Source of the DNA: Bermanella sp044597725
GTDB lineage: Bacteria; Pseudomonadota; Gammaproteobacteria; Pseudomonadales; Oceanobacteraceae
Length of the DNA: 64,000 nt
NCBI RefSeq assembly: GCF_044597725.1
Contig: NZ_CP139003.1
Coordinates: 3,286,001-3,350,000 of the forward strand
Reading direction: 5' to 3'
The notes beneath the pieces are model-generated. The model made no database searches and had not been told where the DNA came from. It saw only the letters and a program-made list of their open reading frames with translations. This document shows positions 17,705 to 26,315 of the stretch, one piece after another (the stretch's first letter is position 1; each line of letters begins with the position of its first letter). The translations under genes were made by a program, and so were the position numbers.

Positions 17705-19390
17705 ATGATTAACTCATTATCAAACTATAACTCAATCATGCCTGCTCCGGCGGGAGCGCGTAAAATACTGCAAATCGCACACCCCCCTGTGCTTGGTAGA
17801 TCGATGCCACAAGCAGGCTCAAGCGATATAACAATATCGACTTCTAAGTATGGGCCTGCCAACGGACCTGCTAGACAGATCATTCAAAACGACTTCAGTA
17901 ACCCAGCCCAAGTCGACAAACCCGCTTATGAGCTTTTACGCTTTGCTTCCCGCAGCAAGGTACAGGGTGGTGCTTTACATTTATCTGAGCTCTTGTCTCG
18001 AGGGAATGCAGAATATCAACAAGACATGCGTCAATATTCTACATATAGCTTTCCCACCAAAAGTGGTGAATACCCGCCTATTGAGTTAAGTAATTTTAAC
18101 GAGCAGAAAAGAGAGTATGAGCAAGGTTTTACGTTTCAGTTAAAAACCAAAAGTGGCGACGTTATTAATTTTTCATACGACCTTTATTCGGGATATGGCC
18201 AAACCGTTGGCGAAGAAATTAAAACAGAAAATGGTGTTATTTATACGGATATTCGCAGTACCTCTTTTCGTGGCGCAAGTATGAACTTTAATATAGATGG
18301 AGAACTAAGCCAAAAAGAACAACTGCAACTTAATGAACTGAGTGAAAAATTAGAAGGCATAACCACTGCTTATTTCGATAAGGGTAATTTTGATATTCGC
18401 CAACTTGACTTTTCTCAATTTGATACGCTCAGTGATATTGATATTACCTTCAGTGCAAAAGACAAACCTGATTTCAAAATGCACTACCATGATGATTTTT
18501 TTGAAAGATCTATCTCTGTTAATACTGCAAATCGTGAAATTGAAATAATCATCGATAAGTCCTCGATCGGAATGACGTTTTCTGCTCAGGAACAAGCTCA
18601 AGCCAAACAAGCCTACTTGTCTTTATTGCAAGATGCGGGCAGAGAAGCCAAAGCGAGTAGCGGCGATACCAATTTAATGAGTGCTGTATTTGATATGGGG
18701 TTTAATAACCTTGCAAGAAAGGAAAAAGAAAATACGAACGATATAGACAGAATTGCGCTACAAAGTTTGAATAATACCGTGGGGAGAGGTTTGGTGGCCC
18801 TGCCCGATTTTGATTTTTCCTATAACTCTGCAATATCACGCCCCAATGCAGAAAATAAACCCAATGAATATCAAGGCTTTCAGGTAAGCCTATCGCTTAA
18901 TACCATTATTTCTGAGAATACAGATACTGGCCGACTTGATATTGTTCAAACCCAACACTTTAAATTAAAAGCCGCTTATTACGAGCCACTTGATCATTTG
19001 AAGGCTGTAGACTTTGAAAATCAAAATTACAAATATACTCAGCTTTCTCGTGAAAGTACTCAGGTAACACGGCTTTTAGTACAAGACGGGTTACTAGAGA
19101 GCGCCTTAAGTGAAGCTAAACACGATTACAAACGCACTACATGGGAATACGAAGAAGGCATACTAATAAACAAACATGAAATAGTTGATTCACAAGGACA
19201 GCTAAAAGACTTCACCGAACTAGCCAAAGTAAAACGGGAACAGCAGGATAAAGATCTACTAGAATCGATTATCATTGATCCATATCAGAAATACGATGAT
19301 GAAAAACAAAAGGTTGCCATTAAAGACAACCTTTTGTTTGATTACAGCGCATTCATTAACGATAAGCTTGGGCTTGATCTTCTAAAATAA
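17705..19390 (+). CDS. Large hypothetical protein of unknown function
   Basis: A 561-aa protein without recognised family membership. No signal peptide or membrane segment is seen; the first 60 residues are low-complexity and rich in Pro/Ala/Ser. The middle holds alternating short beta-like stretches (FTFQLKTKSGDVINFSYDLYSG) and a region ELSQKEQLQLNELSEKLEGI...FDKGNFD. That pattern, an acidic/polar strand then a helix and Phe/Gly-Asp, resembles a motif in several uncharacterised Pseudomonas and Marinobacter proteins, but I cannot name a domain with confidence. The C terminus is charged. It is divergent from dnaE and convergent with the DUF1499 gene, with only 2 bases between stops, so it is probably monocistronic. 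Confidence 0.8.
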   Translation: MINSLSNYNSIMPAPAGARKILQIAHPPVLGRSMPQAGSSDITISTSKYGPANGPARQIIQNDFSNPAQVDKPAYELLRFASRSKVQGGALHLSELLSRGNAEYQQDMRQYSTYSFPTKSGEYPPIELSNFNEQKREYEQGFTFQLKTKSGDVINFSYDLYSGYGQTVGEEIKTENGVIYTDIRSTSFRGASMNFNIDGELSQKEQLQLNELSEKLEGITTAYFDKGNFDIRQLDFSQFDTLSDIDITFSAKDKPDFKMHYHDDFFERSISVNTANREIEIIIDKSSIGMTFSAQEQAQAKQAYLSLLQDAGREAKASSGDTNLMSAVFDMGFNNLARKEKENTNDIDRIALQSLNNTVGRGLVALPDFDFSYNSAISRPNAENKPNEYQGFQVSLSLNTIISENTDTGRLDIVQTQHFKLKAAYYEPLDHLKAVDFENQNYKYTQLSRESTQVTRLLVQDGLLESALSEAKHDYKRTTWEYEEGILINKHEIVDSQGQLKDFTELAKVKREQQDKDLLESIIIDPYQKYDDEKQKVAIKDNLLFDYSAFINDKLGLDLLK

Positions 19391-19392
19391 AA

Positions 19393-20118
19393 TTACTGAC
19401 CAAGGGCCTCAAAAAAGGCTTCAATACGATCGGCATTGGCACCTAAATCACTTTTGCCTACACGGCTTTTGCTGCGCATATCGATACGAACACCTGCTTC
19501 GTTTTCACTAATACGCACTGCGATATCATCTTTAAAACCAAACAAGGTACTGGTATGCACGGCTTCAAGTGTATATGGAAGGGTTTCATTTTGACTGCCC
19601 ACAAGCTCCCAACCCATGTCTTCAATGGTTTGCTTGGCTTGAGCAAATACTTCTTGCGGCGTTCCATTTAATAATAACGGTTTTAAATCTGGGTAGCCTT
19701 CCTGTTGCGCTGTTGCTACATCGCCACCTTCATAGGTAACAGGGTGATCGTCTGCGCCGCGTAATTCGGCAGCCACCACTAACGCAGGCGGATTGCTAAA
19801 ATCGGTGGTAATGTCATGAATAAATGGACGCGTTTGACCCAAGGCAATGTAGTTACCCAAAATAACAAGCGGCACCGCGGTGGCCAGCATGGACAGGATT
19901 AAAGGTTTGCCTTCACCCTCGACACCACGAGATAGTTTAAATATCGCCAAGATCAATACTACAAACGCCACGATAGCGGTAAAGATCATAATTAAAAAAC
20001 TATTACGGAAATGCCAAATGCCGGTACGGGCCAATAAAATAACCACGGGATAAACCACCAGCAGTATAAGTGCAAGTAACTGAAGCTTTTGTGCAGAAAT
20101 TCTATTTAACATGTTCAA
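19393..20118 (-). CDS. DUF1499 family membrane protein
   Basis: A 241-aa inner-membrane protein with three predicted membrane segments (about 12-30, 40-61 and 72-92) and a C-terminal soluble domain of about 130 residues matching DUF1499: YPDLKPLLLNGTPQEVFAQA, a helix ending MGWELV, then VHTSTLFGFKDDIAVRI and RSKSRVGKSDLGANADRI. The last motif (R-S-x-S-R-x-G-x-S-D-L-G-x-N) is the most conserved part of the family. Function is not known. It lies 19 bases downstream of the RCC1-like lipoprotein gene on the same strand, so the two are probably one transcript. Confidence 0.85.
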   Translation of the reverse strand: MNMLNRISAQKLQLLALILLVVYPVVILLARTGIWHFRNSFLIMIFTAIVAFVVLILAIFKLSRGVEGEGKPLILSMLATAVPLVILGNYIALGQTRPFIHDITTDFSNPPALVVAAELRGADDHPVTYEGGDVATAQQEGYPDLKPLLLNGTPQEVFAQAKQTIEDMGWELVGSQNETLPYTLEAVHTSTLFGFKDDIAVRISENEAGVRIDMRSKSRVGKSDLGANADRIEAFFEALGQ

Positions 20119-20137
20119 TCCTTTTAATTGTTAGTCA

Positions 20138-21343
20138 TTAATAAGTCGGACAAGTACGAGCATCTTCTTCTACTTGATCACTATAATAGCCTAAGCACAG
20201 TTTTGTCGGAACCTTAGCCGCCCCTTCTTGGTTTTTGCCCCAACAGGTGATGCCTTGCTGGGTTTGCGGCTGCCAATCTTGGCTTTCCTCATCCAATACC
20301 CATCCAGCATAACTGGCAGAGAGGCAAGAATAACCATCACCTGCGCTAACCGTAAATAGTTCTACTTCATCTAATGCCTGTTCGCCATTCTCTAAATTAG
20401 GCAATGTTAAAAGACTGGTATCGTCGGGTTTACCAAAGCAATCTATTTGGCGACTGCTTTTATCACCCGCAAGAGTCTCATCAACCACACACCCATGCTG
20501 CGCACCAACCGATACATGCACAATTTGCGTATAGCTTTGTGCAGGAGCAAGAGAGGGATTATCTAGCCAATTAGTGTCACCCCAGCAGGTAATATTATCT
20601 TGCTCTAACCCCACAGCGCAGACAAATTCACTGCCCACATCAACATATTTTACTTTGCCTAAATTAGCCGGCACGTCTGTTTGGCCTAATGCGTTATCCC
20701 CCCAGCAGTGCAATCTATCTTCACCATCAATGGCGCAACTGGTATCACCGCCTGCGGCCACCCATTTAGGCTGGCTAATACTAGGGCTGTCGGTCTGTCC
20801 TTGACGGTTATCGCCCCAGCAATATAAACCATAGCGATCCACCGTACAGTTGTGTCTATTACCTGAGGCCACAACATAAGGACTATCTACCCAGTGGCCA
20901 GAGTATCCATCACCGCTTTGTGCCGGTTTCGGATCGGTATTCTCCCCAAAGTCATTGCTGCCATCGCAATGAATACGGCGACCACCATAGTCGGTTAACG
21001 TCGCACATACATGGTCTTCACCTATGCTTAACATGTGCTGTGTGCCACCAAGATTGGAATTAACCTGCTCCCGCTGGGTAGCATTCATAAAGCGCCCCCA
21101 GCATCGTAAAAATTTGGTATTAAATCCACCCGGTGTGCCAATGGCACAGGTACGCCCACTGCCCGTAACGAGCTTGTGATGTTCTAAAAAATCGGGAAAG
21201 TCGTTTTCTAGCTGCTCAATAGTGCCATTATTATTGACCAGCTCAGCCTGGCGGCTAAAGGTAAAACCAGATTCGTCTTCTTCACATGCGGCTAAGATCA
21301 AAACAAAAGGAATAGCCAGCAATATGCGCATAATGCTGTTCAT
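20138..21343 (-). CDS. RCC1/BNR-repeat-like lipoprotein
   Basis: A 401-aa predicted lipoprotein: hydrophobic leader then lipobox L-A-A-C with Cys20, followed by acidic residues (EEDES). The body is built of repeats with the core C-x-G-D-N-x-x-G-Q-T-D-x-P and flanking W/V-A-G-x-x-x-S/N-C (for example CWGDNRQGQTDSP, HCWGDNALGQTDVP, CWGKNQEGA), the pattern of RCC1-like beta-propellers secreted by bacteria. Each blade carries paired Cys, suggesting disulphides in the periplasm or on the surface. Binding partner unknown; propellers of this type are usually protein-interaction modules. The DUF1499 gene follows after 19 bases. Confidence 0.8.
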   Translation of the reverse strand: MNSIMRILLAIPFVLILAACEEDESGFTFSRQAELVNNNGTIEQLENDFPDFLEHHKLVTGSGRTCAIGTPGGFNTKFLRCWGRFMNATQREQVNSNLGGTQHMLSIGEDHVCATLTDYGGRRIHCDGSNDFGENTDPKPAQSGDGYSGHWVDSPYVVASGNRHNCTVDRYGLYCWGDNRQGQTDSPSISQPKWVAAGGDTSCAIDGEDRLHCWGDNALGQTDVPANLGKVKYVDVGSEFVCAVGLEQDNITCWGDTNWLDNPSLAPAQSYTQIVHVSVGAQHGCVVDETLAGDKSSRQIDCFGKPDDTSLLTLPNLENGEQALDEVELFTVSAGDGYSCLSASYAGWVLDEESQDWQPQTQQGITCWGKNQEGAAKVPTKLCLGYYSDQVEEDARTCPTY

Positions 21344-21446
21344 GGTGAGTCCTATTTTTATAATTATTTTTTTGGACGCAAAGCATATCGTTGCGGGGCT
21401 GACCTGACTAGCCCCTCTATTAACGTTTTGCCAACCTAATCAATTA

Positions 21447-21680
21447 TTATGATTTACGCTGTAAAGCCGCTAAGTCTTTTTCTTGTTCCTTTAACTTGTA
21501 TTCAAGGTCGGCCACTTTTTGCTGCAGTTCTTGTCGCTCACTTTGTGCATTTTCCAGCAGCCCTTTTGCTTCTTGAAGATCGTCTCCATGGCTATTTGCT
21601 AACTTTCGCGCAGGCTGTGCCAACATGAAGTAAGCAAACACAAACCCCAAGCCAAAGGTTCCAGCAGCAATCCAGATCAT
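21447..21680 (-). CDS. Small single-pass membrane protein with coiled coil
   Basis: A 77-aa protein with one N-terminal membrane segment (about 3-20, IAAGTFGLGFVFAYFML) and a cytoplasmic-type coiled coil over the rest (ENAQSERQELQQKVADLEYKLKE with heptad spacing). The plan recalls ZapG/YhcB or FtsL-like small division proteins, but length and sequence do not match either, so no function is claimed. It is the first minus-strand gene left of a 400-base AT-rich intergenic region; the RCC1-like gene is 103 bases downstream. Confidence 0.65.
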   Translation of the reverse strand: MIWIAAGTFGLGFVFAYFMLAQPARKLANSHGDDLQEAKGLLENAQSERQELQQKVADLEYKLKEQEKDLAALQRKS

Positions 21681-22080
21681 TTTTTACCCTCTTATTCGTC
21701 AAAAAAATATCGGTTTCAATTATCCCCAGAATCTGTGGATAAGTCTGTTAATAATAACTTGAAAAGTTCATCTAACGGGCGCTAAATCTATACTTTTTAC
21801 AAATTGATCAAATTTTATACAGTTTAAATTTACCCAATAAAATCAACAACTTACACTGTTTTTTAAGTATTTTAAGGTTGTTTTTAGATGTTTTGATCAT
21901 TCTATCAACAACCATGCCACAAAATGTGTATAAACATTGACCCACTTTGACCATGTCAAGCAAATTTATTACTAAGTCTGCACCAATACTGCACAATTGA
22001 CCAAAATGACGGATTCGTGACTCATAGCCCAGCTTAGCTTTTAACGCACCTTTTTAAGCATGATATGATGAGCCGCTATT
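21681..22080. other. 400-base AT-rich intergenic region with DnaA-box-like sites
   Basis: Lies between the divergent small membrane protein gene and cobS. It contains three 9-mers like DnaA boxes: TTATCCCCA at 21720-21728 (one mismatch), TGTGGATAA at 21734-21742 (perfect, reverse) and TGTGTATAA at 21925-21933 (reverse of TTATACACA, an E. coli R2-type box). Three TTGACC motifs lie to the right, possible -35 elements. No gene, no cobalamin riboswitch and no tRNA were found. It is not near dnaA or gidA, so calling it an origin is not justified. Confidence 0.45.
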
Positions 22081-22878
22081 ATGCCACGAGCCAAGCACAC
22101 TATGTTAGCAAATGCTTTCCATCGTTTTTTCAACGCACTTGGATTCTATACTCGCCTACCCTGCCCTAAATCTGTGCAGTTCAATGCTGAACATTTAAAC
22201 CGAGCCAGTGCCTTTTTCCCACTTATGGGCATAATCGTCGCGCTCTTGGTGTACTTCATTTACGCCAGTGCCAATATGGTCTTTTCTCACGAATTAAGTA
22301 TTTTGCTCTCTATGGTGGCAAGTCTCCTAATTACGGGTGCCTTTCACGAGGATGGTTTTGCAGATTTATGCGATGGGTTTGGCGGCGGCTGGAGCCCTGA
22401 AGACATATTACGGATTATGAAAGATAGCCGGTTAGGCACTTATGGCGTAGCAGGTTTAGTGTTTATGCTGCTCCTTAAATGGCAAAGCTTAACTTATATC
22501 TCGGCCGCCTCCATGTGTATGGTATTAATTGTCGCTCACAGTCTTAGCCGAGCTTGGGCATTAAGCCTGATGATGGTTTTACCTTATGTGCAAACCGATA
22601 AAGACAGTAAAGCCAAGCCTATTGCACAAGCGTGGCATAAATCAGACATGATCTTGGCTTGGGTCAGTGCCCTCATTCCGTTAGCCTACTTTGCTTACGC
22701 ACAACAATCGCTGGAGTTATTTACCAGCCTTATGATTATAGGCGCGATTCACTGGTATTGGATTCAGGCATGGTTTAAGCACCGGTTAAATGGTTATACG
22801 GGCGATGCTTTAGGAGCAGCACAACAGATACAAGAGGTAACTATTTATCTAGCAGTGGCTGCCTATTTTACCCTGTAA
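22081..22878 (+). CDS. cobS: Adenosylcobinamide-GDP ribazoletransferase CobS
   Basis: The last step of cobalamin assembly, joining adenosylcobinamide-GDP and alpha-ribazole in the inner membrane. The 265-aa protein has the family opening FNALGFYTRLPCP, the metal/substrate motif HEDGFADLCDGFGGG and RIMKDSRLGTYGV, then several hydrophobic segments and the C-terminal LNGYTGDALGA motif. An internal ATG at 22108 is an equally plausible start because neither ATG has a good ribosome binding site. No other cob gene is in the window and no B12 riboswitch is visible upstream, so the rest of the nucleotide-loop pathway must be elsewhere. Confidence 0.95.
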   Translation: MPRAKHTMLANAFHRFFNALGFYTRLPCPKSVQFNAEHLNRASAFFPLMGIIVALLVYFIYASANMVFSHELSILLSMVASLLITGAFHEDGFADLCDGFGGGWSPEDILRIMKDSRLGTYGVAGLVFMLLLKWQSLTYISAASMCMVLIVAHSLSRAWALSLMMVLPYVQTDKDSKAKPIAQAWHKSDMILAWVSALIPLAYFAYAQQSLELFTSLMIIGAIHWYWIQAWFKHRLNGYTGDALGAAQQIQEVTIYLAVAAYFTL

Positions 22879-22947
22879 TCAGGTACAATAATCGGCTTTA
22901 TTTTTCACTATTAGCTATTATTTGTCAGGTTAGGCATCGTCTCGATT

Positions 22948-24003
22948 ATGGATTTAAGTCAGTATTTAAGCGAGTTAGAAGGTCGTTATCGGTTATTTGA
23001 TGTGGGCCGCCGCATTCGTAAACTCGATAAACAGCAATTTGCCCAGTTCGAGCAAGGGCTTATTCCTTACCCTGCGCCTTATTTACAGCACGCATGGCTT
23101 GCCCTTTACATTACGCACCCCAAGCAAATCGAAAACGAAACCTTAATGTTTTTAAAATGGCCTTTAGATGAGCAAGGAAAGTTGATTCCCTATGTTCGTG
23201 ACGACCTATTAAAACGGTTAATAGCCTTAAGTGAAAAACCACTAAAAGCGGATACCGAAATCGAAGACCCATTAAAAGACAACCCTTTTTCCTTTAACCC
23301 TGACGATGTGCGCATGGCCAACTTACATGCACTCATTCAACATCAAGCCCATAGAAAACCATCCCAACATTACGCAGGGGTCACCAACTACTTGCAAGCC
23401 GGTGCAGCAAACCCGAGCGCATTAGATAATTGGCAAGGCTTAGGCTTGCAAGGTATCGCTGATGTGGCAGCACGGCTTGATGAAAATAAAATTCGTTTAA
23501 ATGCATGCCTTGCAAACATGCCGCAAGAAGTACTGCTCGCGTTTGCGCAATGCCTTGAACATCACACACCGCCCTTAGGTGTTTGCGAAACCGCCAAACA
23601 GCGATTACAAACCGATTTAAACCAAACCGGTAATACCATTGCCGTTGAAGCCGGTTTAAGAATAGTAGGGGCATGCCAGACCGACGCATTGCGATTATCA
23701 GCCTGGCAAAACTGGCTTGATAGCCCTTATGCAAAAAATGTGGCCTGTGTTTTGGCATTTGCCACACGCAATTATGAAGACCTCGCCTTTATGCCCGAGC
23801 GCATCGAAGAGTTTTTAGTTAATTTAGCCCAGCTTAATGAGAATGAAGACGGCAGCTACGACTTCACTAGCTTTGTAAAAATTGTCTCTGACCTTTTATA
23901 CTTACCTGGCACACGGAATTTATTGCTAAATACATTAAGAAGCGAAAACCGCCCAGAGACCCTAGGTTTAGCAATGCAGGCCCTATTACAAAGCAAACAG
24001 TGA
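22948..24003 (+). CDS. DUF3549 family protein
   Basis: A 351-aa protein whose N terminus (LSELEGRYRLFDVGRRIRKL, then F-E-Q-G-x-x-P-Y-P-A-P-Y-L-Q-H-A-W) is the conserved start of DUF3549, a family of Pseudomonas, Marinobacter and relatives. Cytoplasmic, largely helical, no enzymatic motif seen. Function unknown. It begins 69 bases after cobS and is followed 53 bases later by the TonB-C-like protein gene, so these may form one operon, though the three have no obvious functional link. Confidence 0.8.
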   Translation: MDLSQYLSELEGRYRLFDVGRRIRKLDKQQFAQFEQGLIPYPAPYLQHAWLALYITHPKQIENETLMFLKWPLDEQGKLIPYVRDDLLKRLIALSEKPLKADTEIEDPLKDNPFSFNPDDVRMANLHALIQHQAHRKPSQHYAGVTNYLQAGAANPSALDNWQGLGLQGIADVAARLDENKIRLNACLANMPQEVLLAFAQCLEHHTPPLGVCETAKQRLQTDLNQTGNTIAVEAGLRIVGACQTDALRLSAWQNWLDSPYAKNVACVLAFATRNYEDLAFMPERIEEFLVNLAQLNENEDGSYDFTSFVKIVSDLLYLPGTRNLLLNTLRSENRPETLGLAMQALLQSKQ

Positions 24004-24056
24004 AAGTACGTAATAGAATATAAAAATAATAACGCGCGCTTTCCTTAGGTTGGTGT

Positions 24057-24851
24057 ATGAGTTCAATATTAACAAAGACGGTTTTTGTTAGCCTATTAAT
24101 ACATGCATTACTGTATTGGTTATTTATGGCCGACTTGCAGTCTTTGTTTAATACACCTAAACCACAAACAAAGACTCTTGAGTTTGAGTTAAATCAACCG
24201 CAACCAGCCAAAGTAGAAAAACAACCTCAGCCTGATATCCCACCACCACCGCGTCACATAGAAGATGACATAAACAAGGCCAATACCACTGATGGCCAAG
24301 TAAGCGAAGCCAGCCAACAGCGCGCCAGTCGTCAAGGGGCCAGCGAAGCACCTAAAAATAAAGAAGAACAACCCGACACTAGGCAAACATCCAAATTAAA
24401 TGATTTGGAAAAATTATTACAAAATGCCGAAGCAGCAAAAACTCAAAGCGATATAGAACCACTCAATGAACAAAACTTACCAACGTTAGGTAAAAATATG
24501 GATTCACTGAGTGACGATATGCTTGATGACAGCATGGTAGAAAACCCGCTCGATAAACAAGCGGAAGAAAGAGCACGCTGGTATAACGAAGTATTAAAAC
24601 GCATTACCGAACAAGTAACCTACGCTTGGGTAAAACCTGATAGCGCAACCCCAAATGATTGGGGCGTAGTAAAACTTAATATCAACTCAGAAGGTTACTT
24701 ACAAAGTGCTTGGGTACATCTACCCAGTGGCAACAAGGCATTGGATAACTCGGTACTGCGCGCAGTCCGTAGTGTTATTCGCTACGATATTCCCCACAGC
24801 AAAAACCTCAATCGATACTATCGCCACCTAGAATTTCACTATTCAGGTTAA
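24057..24851 (+). CDS. TonB/TolA C-terminal-type envelope protein
   Basis: A 264-aa protein with one N-terminal membrane anchor (about 6-24), a proline/glutamine-rich periplasmic linker (for example PQPDIPPPP), an acidic helical middle, and a C-terminal domain of about 90 residues with the TonB/TolA pattern: RITEQVTYAWVKP, GVVKLNINSEGYLQSAWVHLPSGNKALDNSVLRAVRSV. Proteins of this shape bridge inner and outer membranes; those with full TonB function pair with ExbB/ExbD, which are not nearby. A role in energy transduction, or as a TolA-like structural protein, is therefore open. Its stop codon shares 4 bases with the convergent small membrane protein gene. Confidence 0.8.
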   Translation: MSSILTKTVFVSLLIHALLYWLFMADLQSLFNTPKPQTKTLEFELNQPQPAKVEKQPQPDIPPPPRHIEDDINKANTTDGQVSEASQQRASRQGASEAPKNKEEQPDTRQTSKLNDLEKLLQNAEAAKTQSDIEPLNEQNLPTLGKNMDSLSDDMLDDSMVENPLDKQAEERARWYNEVLKRITEQVTYAWVKPDSATPNDWGVVKLNINSEGYLQSAWVHLPSGNKALDNSVLRAVRSVIRYDIPHSKNLNRYYRHLEFHYSG

Positions 24852-25129
24852 TCCAGATCTTTTGCTTTGCCCATGCCTTTTAAAATCATGCCCCAAGTGG
24901 TCATGGCAAGGCCGATTAAAGAAAGCAGCATAGAAAAATTGACCCAAAAGCCGTGGCGAACCATAAACGTGACCACTTCATGCTTAGCTTGCTGATCACA
25001 TATGCCTTTTATGTAATCCCAACTCCCTCCTTCGTGGGCGCATCTTGCCGCATCTTGTGCCTCAAACATGTACAAGGTCACCAGCACCACACTGGGTAAA
25101 AACAGTAAAATCATGCCCCATCGCAACAT
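24848..25129 (-). CDS. Small two-pass membrane protein, unknown
   Basis: A 93-aa protein from the ATG at 25129 (GGGGTG ribosome binding site just upstream; an in-frame GTG at 25150 is less likely). Two membrane segments, about 5-21 and 65-84, enclose a periplasmic loop containing CAHEGGSWDYIKGICD, whose two Cys could pair. The final residues are basic and cytoplasmic. No family recognised. It converges on the TonB-C-like gene with a 4-base overlap of stops. Confidence 0.65.
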   Translation of the reverse strand: MLRWGMILLFLPSVVLVTLYMFEAQDAARCAHEGGSWDYIKGICDQQAKHEVVTFMVRHGFWVNFSMLLSLIGLAMTTWGMILKGMGKAKDLD

Positions 25130-25271
25130 TTTGCACCCCTTTTTAATCACTTTTTCGTATATCCAGCAAAATTAGCCTAATCAGACCATTGTTACCATTG
25201 CATTATCACACAGGACTAGGCAATAATGGCCAGTAAATACTGCAATAAAAACAAAAAATCGAGTATTGCCT

Positions 25272-26237
25272 ATGAAACGCCTAATAAACACGGCCCTGAT
25301 TGTGGTTGGCCTCCTTGTGGCCAGCGCCCATGCCAACGCTAATTTGGACGAATTGCTCGCTAATATTGATGCGGATATTGCCGCTAAGCGACTTAGCACC
25401 CCTGCCAATAACAATGCAATAGATAAAATTTGGCAGTTTAAAGCTCAAGCACCTTTTGACCAACGAATTAACAGCCGCGTATACCAAGTGGGTGATATTT
25501 ACGTAAAAATGGCCAATAGCGCCCTCGAACGTAAGCAATACAGTAAAGCTCAAGATTATTTAGATAATGTATGGCAGTTTGCTTACCTAACGCCTGGACT
25601 TGAATCTGCCCAAGACAAGCTAGACAGCCTTTCTTCCAATACTGCGGTTGCCAGCGCCCCTAAAAAGTCTGAGCCTGCCAAGCAGAATAATACAGCCTCC
25701 AAACAAGCAGCTGAGCGCAAAGCGCGTGAATTAGCGGCGGCCAAGGCAGCAAAAGAAAAAGCCGAACGGGAAGCAGCAGAGCGTCGTCGCCAAGAAGCGG
25801 AAGAGCGTGAACGTCGCTTAGCTCAACAGCGTAGAGAAGCGGAAGCTAAGCGTCAGGCCCAAGCCAAGCTTGCGAAACTAGAAGCCCAACGTGAACAAGC
25901 CAGTGCCATAAAGCCTGGTGAAGCTGAAGTTCAAACTCGACCCATTACTGAGTTTGCCATTGAGCAGGGTCTTATTGATGAGCGTGAACGTGATGATATT
26001 CGTACCGCGCTTGCACCTATTTGCCAAGAGATTATCGACAATCAAGCGTCTGTGGTTTTACATACTCGCACATTACAAGACTATCGCTGGTTAACAGTCC
26101 GTTTAACGCTGTGTGTGCGCCGCATCGACAAATCGTTCCGACTACGTCATAGCTTTGAACAAACCGCAGATGCCGAGCCTGCTATTAGCTTACACCCAGG
26201 TCGCAGCATGTCGCTTTATAAGAAAACACGCAGCTAA
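25272..26237 (+). CDS. Periplasmic protein with coiled-coil linker, unknown function
   Basis: A 321-aa protein from the ATG at 25272 (a TTG two codons upstream also opens the frame). Signal peptide with cleavage near H-A-N-A (about residue 24). The N-terminal domain contains a TPR-like pair of helices (YQVGDIYVKMANSALERKQY, SKAQDYLDNVW). Residues about 130-210 form a long Ala/Glu/Arg/Lys-rich coiled coil similar to that of TolA. The C-terminal domain (TEFAIEQGLIDERERDD...LTVRLTLCVRRIDKSFRLR) has no family known to me, with two Cys. Probably spans the periplasm or binds the cell wall; that is inference from the architecture. A strong terminator follows. Confidence 0.75.
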   Translation: MKRLINTALIVVGLLVASAHANANLDELLANIDADIAAKRLSTPANNNAIDKIWQFKAQAPFDQRINSRVYQVGDIYVKMANSALERKQYSKAQDYLDNVWQFAYLTPGLESAQDKLDSLSSNTAVASAPKKSEPAKQNNTASKQAAERKARELAAAKAAKEKAEREAAERRRQEAEERERRLAQQRREAEAKRQAQAKLAKLEAQREQASAIKPGEAEVQTRPITEFAIEQGLIDERERDDIRTALAPICQEIIDNQASVVLHTRTLQDYRWLTVRLTLCVRRIDKSFRLRHSFEQTADAEPAISLHPGRSMSLYKKTRS

Positions 26238-26260
26238 CTTGATTACTGCTTATAAAAACT

Positions 26261-26294
26261 AAAAAGGGGTTAACACACGTTAACCCCTTTTTTA
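26261..26294. terminator. Bidirectional terminator between convergent genes
   Basis: Perfect stem AAAAGGGGTTAAC / GTTAACCCCTTTT around ACAC, with A-run and T-run on either side. It ends the coiled-coil protein gene on plus and purU on minus. Confidence 0.9.
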
Positions 26295-26315
26295 TTGCTC
26301 ACCCTTTTTTGTTAC

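Noticed and set aside
21808..21996. 62-codon minus-strand frame in the AT-rich gap
   Set aside because: Poor composition, no ribosome binding site and overlaps the putative DnaA sites; more likely chance.
21990..22080. Cobalamin riboswitch upstream of cobS
   Set aside because: The region lacks the B12-box and the required GC-rich stems; nothing resembling the motif was seen.
21681..22080. Replication origin
   Set aside because: DnaA-box-like sites exist, but dnaA, dnaN, gidA and typical AT-rich 13-mer repeats are absent; reported only as a weak finding.
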